Assembly: GCF_002127325.2 (NCBI RefSeq)
Contig: NC_035443.2
Span: 26,810,666-26,874,665 of the forward strand
Length of the DNA: 64,000 bases
Reading direction: 5' to 3'
Source: Helianthus annuus
Lineage: Eukaryota; Streptophyta; Magnoliopsida; Asterales; Asteraceae
Within the stretch, counting starts at the first letter, position 1. The number at the start of each line of letters is the position of its first letter. Under the pieces are notes generated by a model. That model ran no database searches. It was not told the origin of the DNA and worked only from the letters and a program-made list of their open reading frames with translations. Shown here one piece after another: positions 24,244 to 36,175 of the stretch. Made by a program: the position numbers and the translations under genes.

Positions 24244-25891
24244 TGTGACACCTGTGTCACTTCAACCATCAAACAAATACCAAACAAGTGAAATATTGTA
24301 TTTCGTACTTGGGATTTGTAAAAATATGTGTATCATTTGCACATATCAACTCTTGTTCGATTTCGGGCTCTAAATCACTTTCTGGAAGGTTATACGCGCA
24401 CTAATGCGTAAATATAACCAGTTTAATGCAACAAACACTTTGGAATAGTGACATAGGCTTAACATACCTTAAATAACCTTTACATAACTTAGAACTAAGT
24501 TTTGAAGGCTTTGGTATGGCAAAATCAAGTTAATTCGCTTACAGGGACTAAATTCGACAAACTATGAAAGTATGCCGATTTGAACTGTAACGAATATTCC
24601 AGAACATGATCATAAGTTAAACACACCCTAAATATCCTTTACATAGCTTAGAAATAGGCTTTGAGGGGTTCGGTGTGCTAAAATAAACTTTATGCTCATT
24701 AAGAGACTAAAAGCGTCAAAAAGTGCATAAGTTTTGCATTTTCGCGCATAACTTACGTTCTGAATACATCCGGACATCCAAAAATTAATGTAAGCATTAA
24801 AATATTTTACTTTAGTTATTGGCATGAGAAAAATCCATTCATCGCGCAATTTGGATCGTTTTTCGCGCTTATGCGCATTCCGTCGTAATTAAGCGAACAT
24901 CGCGATCATACGATCAAACGAACCGACATCCGGCATATTTTTGAGCATGTTTCATGTCCACAATGTTTAAGCATCATTCTAGGGCCTCAAAGTTGGCTTA
25001 ACGGGCCTTAAACGTGTCGAAAATGGACTGAAACATGTGCAGGGACCTATTCTGCCAATTCTGTTTGAAACTGCAGAAGGGAGGCTAGGTGTGACGTGAG
25101 GGTACCTAGGCGTCACGCGAGGCCCCCATCTGGGCAGAAAGTGGTTTCTAGCTATTTTCCAGCTATTTCCCACATTTGCACATGGTTTTGGGCAATTCTA
25201 AGGGCTATTTTGAGCTCCCATGGTTTTGTAAATCAGTGGGCTTGATGTGTACGGCTTAGATCAAAGCTCAATCTTCGAGAAACGATCCTAACGGTTCTTA
25301 ATTCTCTATAAATACCCTCACCCATTTCACTCATTTCCTCACATTTGATCTGATTCAAGCTCTCTAAGTGGAAGTATATGCTTCCTACCTGAGAGGGAAT
25401 GGGAATCAAATCTTACGGGGACCTTCTGTAAGTATTCTTTCGCGTTTTTCGTTCATTTTAGCTTTAAAGTCAAACTACGTTTGACTTTCTGTATTGACCA
25501 GTTTATGGTCAATGCGAAGTTCGTTTGGACTTCCTAACGTGAGCGTAATCACGATGGTTATAGTCCCTAGTAACTATACCTATTGATTAACACGTTATCT
25601 AGACTCAGTGACGAGTCGTAGTTTCGGCCAAAATGCGTTTTCTCGCGTATTTTGTAACCAAACTACTCTAGGGTATTAAAACCGTTTGTTTTAATACCAA
25701 ACCTGTTTTCCAACTTAACTAAACATGTTCTAGCATGTTTAGCTCGTCACTTTTTAGATAGTGCTTGTCTAGGGTCGTAAAGGTAAGCGATCTAAACAAT
25801 CGCTTATACTTTCGAACCCGACCCATTTGGTCGATCTTTAGGATCCAACCAAACACTTTAGGTGACCATAGTTGTATAGGGAATAACCTTC
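24244..25891 (+). repeat. A 3' LTR, left part
   Basis: Starts TGTGACACCTGTGTCAC and matches 8571-10220. It is interrupted after CCTTC (25887-25891) by C and resumes at 39435. Confidence 0.9.
25094..25314 (+). promoter_or_regulatory. A 3' LTR copy of the 21-bp motif pair and TATA box
   Basis: ACGTGAGG at 25094 and ACGCGAGG at 25115 keep the 21-base spacing; the first copy has lost a CpG (CG to TG). TATAAATA at 25307, again 192 bases downstream. Confidence 0.65.
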
Positions 25892-28800
25892 TGTAACACC
25901 TCGAAATTTTATATCCAATGATGTGTTGACACGTGTCATGAGTTTACACGTGGTATTAAATACTAAATAAAGGACTAAAGTTGACAAACCTTGAAAGTAT
26001 GCAAATGCGAGGGTTAAAAATGTTAACGAGGGGTAAATATTCTGCATAGTAACCCTAAATGATGCCCGTACCTTCAAACGAATGAATCATGGATCGTACG
26101 GAACGAAATGTGGAAGAAAGTGAGAAATTACAAACTACAAGGGTCAAATGTGTCAACATGTTTAAGTTATACCTCTGAGTGACCTTTTGACAAACCCGAA
26201 GCTTTGTAACGGTTAATTATGCTCACTAAAATACACGACAAAAATTTCATAAAGTTTCGTTATCGTATGAGCAAGTTGTGATCAAATTCGTATGCGAGGG
26301 ACTAAAACGTCAACGTTGAAAGTTAAGGACTTTTCGGCTAATAATAAGTTAACCGGGGACTTAACGAAATGGGTATAGGTCTTGAAGCCCCTGAACGTAA
26401 ATTTTTGAGGCTCAATATGCAAGAAAACGTTGGCCAATCAGAGTTTGAAGAGCCAAGGATCAAATCGCAAAAATCAGAAAATAGAAGATCTGCTGCAGAG
26501 GGGGGTCGCGCGACGCGAGGCCTAAGGGGGGGTCCGTCGCGTCACGCGAGGGGCTCGCTGGTCGTTTCTTTTTGCTCCATGCTTGCCTTTTCACTCCAAA
26601 CCGACATAGTTCCATTAATGTAGCAGCATGGGCGCCCCCTACCTGCTTTAGGGCCCTTAGAGACACTTGTTGATGATCAATAAGCATGGGTAGACTTGTT
26701 TGTCAACAATCTAGAGCCTTATGAACACTATATAAAGGCCTTCATGTACAACAAGTTCTTCACACCTTTCTCTTGCACTTCTGATCATTTCTGGAGCTCC
26801 AAAGCAGAACCAAGCCATCCCTAGTCGTGCATAGGACTTTGGTAAGCTTCCTTAACCTTTCTTAGTTGAGTTTTTGGTTAGTTATAGCCTAAAAGTCAAA
26901 CCGTCGTAATTAACGGTTGACTTAACGGTTAATGACAAATGGTCCAGTGATTAGCCGAATCAAAGGTAGTTATATGTTGGTAATCATGTGGGCTTTAAAC
27001 CCCTAAAAGGGCACCCTCTTATTCCCACTCTAACTAGTCCGATTGTCGAGTCAAACTTGCTTAGAAAAAGTCAACAGAATGCTATTTTGCGATTTTATGC
27101 ATAACCAATAATGTAGATAGCGTTTAACCTGTTTTAACACTCATATAACATGATAATAAGTATATTAGCTAGTCTAAGCATGTTTGATCCGACCATTTAC
27201 TGTTTTGACCCGGTTCGGAGCCGAAAGTCGCAAAACTTTGACTTTTGCTTTGACTTCAGTTCTGACCTGTTATGGTATGATTTAGATATGCCTTAGGACT
27301 CTCTTAGGACCAGGTTACATGATGGTATAACCCTCTGTAACCGGTTCGTCGTTTTTCCGAGTCTTTTACACCTTTCCGTTAAATGCTTAAAAGTTGACCG
27401 TAACGCCCTTTTTAATTTATAACGAGAAATTAGGACATGTGAAAGGACCATAACCTTAGTTACTGATTTCTAAGCATGTCCCTAAAATTTCACGTCAATC
27501 CGAGGTCCAGAATAGGAGTTATGCTAAATAGCGCAAATTACGGAAACTTTAGTAATTATATAGCGCAATTAGCATAACGCCTATCTAAACCCAGATTTCG
27601 ACACCAAACCTTTTACACACTGATGTAAAACAATATTTTGGATTTTTTAAACATTTTTAATCAGTTTTAACCTGCTCATAACATGCGGTTATGGCATCGG
27701 TTCGGTAATTACCGAATATACCCTTTTCGGCCATAACTTGAGTTCTACAAGGTCTTTTGACCCGATTCCAGTTGCTACTGATTTTAAATAATAAATAAAG
27801 TATTTTGAACTTTATAAATGTTCGGAAAACTCAGATTTCCTGTAGAACTCAGAAACCTCTTTTATAATCTTTAAAATAACCGAAATACCCCTACGGGGCA
27901 TAAAATGGATTTAAACTCGTTACGGGCATTATGGAAGGCATCCTACTGATACCACAACCTCTTTAAAGCATATTGACCTAGGAAACCAGTGTAGGACTCT
28001 TACGGTTACCCGTTACGCCTTTTGCGCGCACGGTTCGGCTTATGTAACTAGTTTACATAAACTAGCCGAAACGGGTCAAACCATATTGTTTTGACCCCAA
28101 AATCCAGAGTGTGGTTATTATACCCATATAAAACAAGTTTTCAAACTTGTTGGGTCCAAATCACATTCCATTCCCGGTTATCGCCTTTCACGCAATTAAA
28201 CCGTAACTATCCTTTGAAACTGACCGGTCTAAGCTACGGCTAAATTAAAGACCCGTTAGGATTCTAATAGGTTATTTTAAACCTTCGTTCAAGAATAGGA
28301 GACCAGTAAAAGCTATTTGCAATTTATTCAATTAAGGATTTATACTTGCAAAGGTAAATACTTTTAACTTATTTTCCGTTATACGGGCTTGGGTTACGGT
28401 ATTTTAAATACCGCTTGGTCGGGCAATTGACCCCAACTCATTAGTAGTTGGGTATTATCAATGTGAGCCGTTTAAAAATTGTTTTGTTGGCTTTACGCCT
28501 TTGGGAGCTTAATGACCATGTCTGGATATCCTTGGCAGCATTTTACGAAATGGCCACGACCTTGACATCCGGGTGTAGGCGTACACCCGGCATTATGTCC
28601 ATAATTATAAAAGTATAGCTGGTGGCTTTCCTGCCACGGTTTTATGCTATGTGGTGTGTCTATTAAACTTTAACCCGGCACGACCCGGGTGACCGAACGC
28701 ATAGTAAACATGTAATTCTTTATAAGATTTAATTATAAATTATCCCAAGTTATAAAGAGTTTGTGCCTTGTGCATTCAAATCAATTTTATTAAACATTTT

Positions 28801-29158
28801 ACAAAAGTGTCGGTTGAATGTATTTACCAGTGTAAACTGACGTATTTTCCCAAAAAGACTAAATGCAGGTACTAAGCGTAATGGGCTGGATATTTCTCCT
28901 TAGCATCAATAAAGAGTCTCGCAAGCTTAAGATGCCTACGTCTGTCGAACAATTATTTTTATCTTATTATTGATCCCCTGTGGATTTTATTTCAACAATG
29001 GTTATACTTGATATTACATTCAATTTTGAAATATATTTATCTTTATGCTTCCGCTGTGCATTCATATATTGTGTGGTTTGACTATATTGTTGCCAACTAC
29101 GTCACGATAATCCCCCACCGGGCCCACCGGTAAGACACGTGGAAATCGGGGTGTGACA
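25892..29158 (+). repeat. C 5' LTR (3,267 bp)
   Basis: TGTAACACCTCGAAATTTT...CACGTGGAAATCGGGGTGTGACA. Long U5 with many short inverted pairs (for example CCACCGGGCCCACCGG near 29116). Both LTRs carry an 84-codon open frame (26369-26623 and 36653-36907) spanning the CpG motifs, probably chance. It ends at 29158, directly before the primer-binding site. Confidence 0.95.
26513..26736 (+). promoter_or_regulatory. C 5' LTR promoter: CpG motif pair 31 bp apart and TATA box
   Basis: ACGCGAGG at 26513 and 26544 (31 bases). The first overlaps the palindrome GTCGCGCGAC; the second lies in TCGCG-TCA-CGCGA, a perfect inverted repeat. TATATAAA at 26729, 185 bases after the second copy. Confidence 0.7.
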
Positions 29159-29161
29159 GGT

Positions 29162-29174
29162 TGGTATCAGAGCC
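29162..29174 (+). other. C primer-binding site (tRNA-iMet)
   Basis: TGGTATCAGAGCC, three bases after the 5' LTR. Confidence 0.9.
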
Positions 29175-29331
29175 AACGTTGAGTGAATTAAACACTAGCC
29201 TTTTGTGTTTAATCTCAATGACACAATTGCACATACTTGAGTCTAGACAAGAACATAGGACAAATTCGAATTGTTATTCCAGTTCGCCTTTTTATTGTTT
29301 AATGTGAATTAAAGTTTTGAAAGCAGGAAAT

Positions 29332-30552
29332 ATGCCACCAGCGATTAGAAGAGGAAGAGGAGGAAGAGGCAAAGGGCCGATCACTACTCACAATGACCAC
29401 GAGGCCGGACCTTCGAACATGCGAGCTCCTTCCAGTACAAGGAGTGAGGAACCACAGAGACGTAGAAGGAACCTCTTCGAACCTGCAAGACATTCCACCT
29501 CGCACAGTTCGACACCTTCATACCGTCATTCTTTTGGTCCAAACTCAGAAAATGAACCCAATAACCCTCAACCATCCTTTATACCTCTCCAGCGTTCAGC
29601 TTCACATCGTTCTTTTGGCGATCCATCTCCTTTCTTCCGAGGACAGTTCAACCCGGCGGATTATGTCCAAGCGCCGATAGGCTATAACCCTTTAGGACCA
29701 GAGGATCACTTTTCCGAAGATAATGCGGTAGATACGGACGAGGATACAGATCCCGTCGAGCCTGCAAGGGGTACTCCCAACCATCCAATCGAGATCTCTG
29801 ATGGGTCATCCTTTCATGGAACACCCTATCAAGGTCCTGACAGTTATCAGGCGAGGTTTGACCAATGTAATTGGTACTTCACACCATCTCATCACTTCTC
29901 GCCTCATGACTAACAGCAGCAACAGGATCCTTCTGAGGATTCGCGTTTCGTGGCAGTTACGCCACCGCCTCCACCGCCACCAGTTCAACCAGAACTTCCA
30001 GATCCGCCAAGGCGTAGGAGATCAGGCGCACGGATGCCCACCCGAGGAGGGGAATTCCATTTCAGCACCCCTTGCCACTCGAGTGTGAGTCACTTTCCGT
30101 CAGTGCCTGAAGAACCACAGTTAGGGGAACCCTCGGGTCACCCTGCAGAGGTGAATTCTGCACCAGTTGCACCACCTCCGCCACCATTCGGATATGAAAA
30201 TCCGATACCAGCGTACGGCGGCTCCACCGCATACAATCCGTTTGAGCAGCCGACTCACACGCACTACAACTATAACTATGATGCCGATCCATACGTGGTA
30301 GCGGCTAATTACAATGCCCTCCATGGAACCTCTTGGAGACCAGATTACTCAGCTCATGGGTATCCAATACCTCCTAGACCTCCGGTTCAGCAACCGTCGC
30401 AACAGCCACGTTTTTCTCCACCGGAGCAAGAAGAAATCCTCCACCGTTTAAACCGTGTGGAACGAGAATTTGAACAAGAACGTAAAAGTAATCGTGGATT
30501 CCTTAAAGGCCTAGCAAACCTACTAAAAGGGAGGAAGAAACGAGATCATTAG
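29332..30552 (+). pseudogene. C leader ORF: Arg/Pro-rich accessory protein with one stop (about 405 codons)
   Basis: ATG at 29332 opens an Arg/Gly-rich N-terminus (IRRGRGGRGKG) followed by Ser/Pro-rich sequence with repeated HSFG and HRSFGDPSPF elements. A single TAA at 29911-29913 interrupts it. The same frame then runs on to 30552: Pro runs (TPPPPPPPVQP), Tyr/Asn-rich stretches and a charged C-terminal helix (EEILHRLNRVEREFEQERKS) with a basic end. Frame continuity on both sides suggests one ancestral protein of about 405 residues. No known domain; probably disordered with a short coiled coil. It precedes gag on the same strand, like the leader frames of B, but I see no sequence similarity to them. 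Confidence 0.65.
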
Positions 30553-30585
30553 TCTCCTTATGTATTGTTGTATTTACTATTACAA

Positions 30586-30745
30586 TTTAGTCCCTGCGTG
30601 GACATTTATCGTGTTTAGTCCCTACGCGGACAATTACCTTCAGTTCCTGCGTGGACTTATCTTTTAGTCCCTGTGCGGACATCTATCTATGTATTTGGTC
30701 CCTGCGTGGACTTGTTTTCTATAAACCTCTGCGTAGGTATTTCTT
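30586..30745 (+). repeat. Degenerate tandem repeat in C leader (AGTCCCTGCGTGGAC)
   Basis: About six copies of AGTCCCTGCGTGGAC-like units at roughly 25-40 base spacing, just after the leader frame. Units vary at the CG dinucleotides (GCGTGG, ACGCGG, GTGCGG). Non-coding. Confidence 0.7.
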
Positions 30746-31115
30746 TATTTAAAAAGTCCCGTTTAGGGCAGCGTGTAATCATTATTATGATTAATGGAAT
30801 GTTATGTTATAAATTTCATTTTGTTATTATATATGAAATAAATCAAAAATCATTCCTGTTAAATTTAAATCTGCCTAAATAAAGAATCTTAAGAGTGAAA
30901 CCTAGCCAGGTGTCATTATAAGACCCGGCCAAGATGGTAAGACCTAATTAAAAGATTCAGATTTCCAGTTAACCTCTGTAAACATGTTAACGTTCTTGGC
31001 AGATGTGATTCGTTAAAATCGCACGCGTCATTCTTATATGAGAATCCTTCTAAGGATTCCAAAGCCCAAATTAATGATTTGTAAATCATGGGTTAATCGT
31101 CAATGAAGATGATCA

Positions 31116-31243
31116 CTTATTAAACATCCATTAGCGATGTAGTGCCTACGGGCCAAACTTATTAAACATCCATTAGCGATGTAGTGCCTATGGGCCAAAC
31201 TTATTAAACATCCATTAGTGATGTAGTGCCTACGGTCCATACT
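31116..31243 (+). repeat. Three-copy 42-bp tandem repeat in C leader
   Basis: CTTATTAAACATCCATTAGC starts at 31116, 31158 and 31200 (period 42). Each unit ends ATGTAGTGCCTAYGGKCCA. Copies are nearly identical. The stretch 30746-31572 otherwise holds no gene. TTATCTTCTGTAACAG just before the gag ATG would serve as a splice acceptor. Confidence 0.9.
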
Positions 31244-31572
31244 TATTGTCATATAAGACAAAAGGCAGTGGTAGTCTATGACTCCCTGTCAGAAAAAGGT
31301 AAAAGGACTACGGTTCAAACCTTCATGCCTTGATTCTCTGTAATCCCGGCTTATATTATAAAAACGTCCTTGTGACTAGGCTTTTGTGTGCCACTAACAA
31401 TATTGTTTGTAATTAGGATAAGTTATATTGAAGTCCTAAATAAATGTGAGTAGCAAATTAACCGGATATGGTCTCTGTTTACCATGGTTAATGAATTGCC
31501 ATAAAAGACAATTCCATAATAAACTCCTAAATAGAAATTTGTCATTATCTTCTGTAACAGATTCAAGTTACA

Positions 31573-34500
31573 ATGACGGATCCAAATGAAGTGAATAGTA
31601 ATTCAAAAGAAGATGAAAATGATAACGCCCAGATTCATCTTACGGGCGCGGAATTGAAAGCTCTAGTCGACGGCGCTGTTAAGGCAGCCTTGGATCGACA
31701 ATACGAAGAGTACACCGAGTCCTGGAGCAGAACCATATCTAAACCACACTCAAAGCCGAAAACCCACTCAAAATCTCACAGCAAACCACCCTCGACTCGG
31801 TCTAAGCCTAAAAAGGACGATGATAAACACTCTTCCAATGAAAACAGTGTTCGTACTAAGGAAAAAGTGTTTACTGATGCATCTCGCGCCAGGGGTTGCA
31901 CCTACAAGTATTTCGTATCTTGCAAACCCCGAGATTTCACTGGGGAGAAGGGCGCGGTAGATTGCATGACTTGGTTAGACGAGATGGACACCGTGGTGGA
32001 CATCAGTGGTTGTGCAGAGAAAGTGTGGTGAAGTTCGTTTCGCAGTCATTCAAGGGTGAAGCCCTTGCATGGTGGAGATCTCTGGTTCAGGCCTCGGGGA
32101 AGGCTGTTTTGTACAGCATGACGTGGGAGGAATTCATTTCTCTCATCAAGGAAAATTACTGCCCTCAACATGAGGTTGAAAAGATAGAGTCTGACTTCCT
32201 ATCGTTGGTTATGATAAACCTTGACTGTCAAGCTTACCTCACGAACTTCAACACAATGTCCCGGTTGGTTCCGTATCTGGTAACCCCAGAACCAAAGAGA
32301 ATAGCTCGTTTTATCGGTGGTTTAGCCCCCGAGATAAAGGCAAGCGTAAAGGCCTCTCGGCCAGCTACCTTTAGATCAGTAGCTGACATATCTTTGTCCC
32401 TTACTCTTGATGCGGTCAGGCAAAGATCGCTGAGGAACAAAGAAGCTGAGAAGAGAAAACGTGAAGATGATACTTCACGAAGGTCGAGCAAGAAGCACCG
32501 TGGAAACGGTGATAACAAGAGGGGGTTTGAGTCAAGGAGAGATGGGCAACAGTCTGGTGAGAAGCCCAAGTGCAAGATTTGCAAGAAACAACACTTTGGA
32601 AAGTGTAGACTCGAATCGAACTCGCAGACTCAGTCAAAGTCATTTGCTTGCGGGATATGTAAGTCCAAGGACCAAAAGACCTTGGATTGCAAAAAGCTGA
32701 AGGATGCAACTTGCTACAGTTGCAACGAGAAGGGGCACATCAAAACCAACTGCCCTAAATACGCCAAGAAGCCTGAAGAGGCCAAGAAGACTAATGCAAG
32801 AGTCTTCAGGATGGATGCGAAAGAAGCCGTGCAAGATGATAACGTGATCACAGGTACTTTTCTTGTAAATGATATCTTTGCAAGAGTACTTTTTTATTCA
32901 GGCGCTGATATGTCTTTCGTAGATCATAAATTTTGCAAATTGCTGAATATGCCTGTCAAAACCTTGAGTGTAGACTATGAGGTAGAGTTAGCAGATGGCA
33001 CCATAGAAACCGTCTCTACTGTGTTAGATGGATGTGTTATATCCATTAAGAACCACTCTTTTCCTCTATCTCTACTTCCCTTTAAATTGGCCGGTTTTGA
33101 CATAGTATTGGGTATGGACTGGTTATCTCACAACCAGGCCCAAATCGTCTGCAACAAAAAGCAAGTGGTGATAAAGACTCCGTCTGGTGAATCGCTTACC
33201 ATTCGGGGAGATACCCAGTATGGATTGCCTGAGCAAGTGACTATGCTCAAAGCTTCAAAGTGTTTAAAGAAGGGTTGTGTCATCTACATGGCACAAGTGA
33301 TTATTGATGAGCCTAAACCGAAGATAGAAGACATCCCCGTCATTTCTGAATACCCAGAAGTTTTTCCGGAAGAACTACCTGGTTTGCCACCTAATAGGCA
33401 AGTGGAATTCAGGATTGACATCATCCCTGGGCAGCACCTGTTGCTAGAGCACCTTACAGGTTGACACCAACCGAGATGAAGGAGTTAAGGACACAACTGG
33501 ATGAACTGCTAGCTAAAGGTTTCATTAAACCTAGTTCGTCTCCTTGGGGAGCACCTGTCTTGTTTGTCAAAAAGAAGGATGGATCGATGCGTCTGTGCAT
33601 CGATTATCGCGAGCTTAGTAAAGTCACGATAAAGAATAGGTATCCTTTGCCGAGGATCGACGATTTGTTCGATCAGTTACAAAGGGCAAGTTATTTCTCG
33701 AAGATTGACTTGAGGTCAGGCTACCATCAACTGAAAGTCCGAGATGAAGACGTACATAAAACCACATTTAGGACTCGTTATGGTCACTATGAGTTCCTAG
33801 TGATGCCTTTTGGGCTCACCAATGCACCGGCCGCATTCATGGATCTCATGAATCGCGTTTGCAAGCCGTACTTAGACAAATTCGTCATCGTTTTCATCGA
33901 CGATATTCTTATCTACTCAAAGAACCAAGCTGACCATGAGAAACACCTTCGCTGTATTCTCAAACTCCTGCATCATGAGAAACTCTATGCCAAATTCTCT
34001 AAGTGCGAATTCTGGCTTCGAGAAGTCCAATTCCTTGGACATGTTGTCAACGAGCGTGTTATCCAAGTGGATCCCGCTAAAGTAGAAGCTGTCATGAATT
34101 GGCAAGAGCCAAAGACGCCTACAGAAATTCGTAGTTTCCTGGGGTTAGCAGGATATTACAGGCGTTTCATTGAAAATTTTTCAAGGATTGCTGCGCCCTT
34201 AACTTCCTTGACCAAGAAGAAAGTAAAGTTCGTTTGGGGCCCTAAGCAGCAAGAGTCCTTTGATATTCTGAAACAGAAGTTGAGCAACGCTCCTGTGCTG
34301 ACATTACCTGAAGGTACCGAAGAGTTCGTAGTTTACTGCAACGCATCACACACTGGCATGGGAGGTGTGCTTATGCAGAAAGGAAAGGTTATTGCCTATG
34401 CTTCAAGACAGTTAAAGGTGCATGAAAAGAATTACACCATCCATGACTTGGAGTTGGGTGCCGTTGTGTTCACACTAAAACTGTGGAGGCATTATCTGTA

Positions 34501-36140
34501 TGGTATCAAGTTTGTGATCTATTCTGATCATAAGAGCCTTCAACATCTGTTTAATCAGAAGGAGTTAAACATGAGGCAACGCCGTTGGATGGAGACTTTA
34601 AATGATTATGATTGTGAAATCAGATACCATCCCGGCAAGGCGAATGTAGTCGCTGATGCCTTGAGTCGAAAGGAAAGGGTGAAACCCATTCGAATCAATG
34701 CCAAGAGCATTGAAGTAAAGAATAATTTGATTGAAAGGTTGTTAGCTGCACAGAGAGAAGCGGTGTTGGAAGCTAACTATCCTAAAGAAAAGCTAGGAGT
34801 AACTGAGGAGCAGTTGACTCTTAGCAAAGATGGAATTCTAAGATTGAATGGACGAATATGGGTTCCAATTTATGGAGGACTACGAGATGTTATCCTCCAG
34901 GAAGCCGATAGTTCCAAATATTCTGTTCATCCTGGAGCTGATAAGATGTACCAGGATCTAAAGGCAAATTATTGGTGGATAGGCTTGAAAAAGTCTGTAG
35001 CCACTCATGTAGCCAAATGCTTGACTTGTGCGCAAGTCAAAGCTGAGCATCAAAAGCCGTCAGGCTTGCTACAACAGCCTGAACTTCCCGAATGGAAGTG
35101 GGAAATGGTAACTATGGATTTTATTACCAAGTTACCCAAGACGAGGAAAGGAAATGATACAATATGGGTTATAGTTGATAGACTGACTAAGTCAACACAT
35201 TTCTTACCCATCAAGGAGACTTATAGCTCCAACATGTTGGCCCAGTTATACGTTGATAAGATTGTAGCCTTACATGGCATACCTGTGTCTATTATCTCTG
35301 ACAGAGATACTAGATACACGTCACATTTTTGGAAAAGCTTCCAGCAATCTTTGGGCACACGTTTGAATTTTAGTACGGCTTACCATCCTCAGACAGACGG
35401 TCAGAGTGAGCTTACTATTCAGACGTTAGAAGACATGCTACGTGCATGTGCGATCGATTTGGGTGGTAGTTGGGATAAGAACCTACCATTAATCAAATTC
35501 TCCTACAACAATAGCTACCATACCAGCATTAAGGCTGCGCCCTTCGAGGCATTATACGGTAGAAAGTGTAGATCGCCCGTGTGTTGGGCGGAAGTTGGAG
35601 ATGTCCAATTATCAGGACCAGGGATAGTCTTCGAAACGACGGATAAGATCGTCCAGATTCGAGACCGTCTCAAGGCTGCCCGAGATAGGCAGAAAAGTTA
35701 CGCGGATCCAAAGCGTAAGGATTTTCACTTCGAAGTAGGTGAGAAAGTGTTACTTAAAGTATCACCCTGGAAGGGGGTGATGCGTTTCGGTAAGAAAGGA
35801 AAATTAAGCCCGATATATATTGGACCATTCGAAGTAATCGAACGTGTCGGATCGGTTGCCTACAAGTTAAACTTACCAGAGGAGCTCAGTGGAATTCACA
35901 ATGTGTTCCACATCTGCAATCTAAAGAAGTGCTTCGCTGATGAATCATTGGTGATAATACATAGATGAGAGCTTAAAATTTGTGGAAAAACCTTTGTCGA
36001 TTGAAGATCGACAGGCAAAGAAGCTTCGAAGGAAGCATGTACCTATTGTTAAGGTCAAATGGGATGCCCGTAGAGGTCCCGAATTCACGTGGGAGGTTGA
36101 ATCCACGATGAAAGAAAAATACCCTTATTTGTTTCAGTAA
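31573..36140 (+). pseudogene. C gag-pol polyprotein, broken by three frameshifts and catalytic changes
   Basis: Gag starts at ATG 31573; a small indel near 32025 shifts the frame. Gag and two knuckles (one degenerate, CGICKSKDQKTLDC; one good, CYSCNEKGHIKTNC), protease and the RT start then run to 33464. The protease active-site Asp is Tyr (YSGA, about 32895). One G is lost in a G run near 33433. RT, RNase H and integrase follow in the next frame (33461-35968): FIDD is kept, the first RNase H Asp is Asn (YCNAS, about 34338), and integrase keeps its His/Cys zinc ligands, both Asp and the Glu. A third shift near 35955 leaves the chromodomain-like tail out of frame up to the TAA near 36140. Same overall plan as B. 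Confidence 0.92.
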
Positions 36141-36160
36141 ATCTCGGGTCGAGATTTATT

Positions 36161-36175
36161 TTAAGGGGGTGAGGA
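36161..36175 (+). other. C polypurine tract
   Basis: TTAAGGGGGTGAGGA directly before the 3' LTR at 36176. Confidence 0.8.

Noticed and set aside
26369..26623. 84-codon frame in the C 5' LTR, also present in the 3' LTR (36653-36907)
   Set aside because: It spans the GC-rich motif pair, has no recognisable protein features, and is duplicated only because the LTR is.
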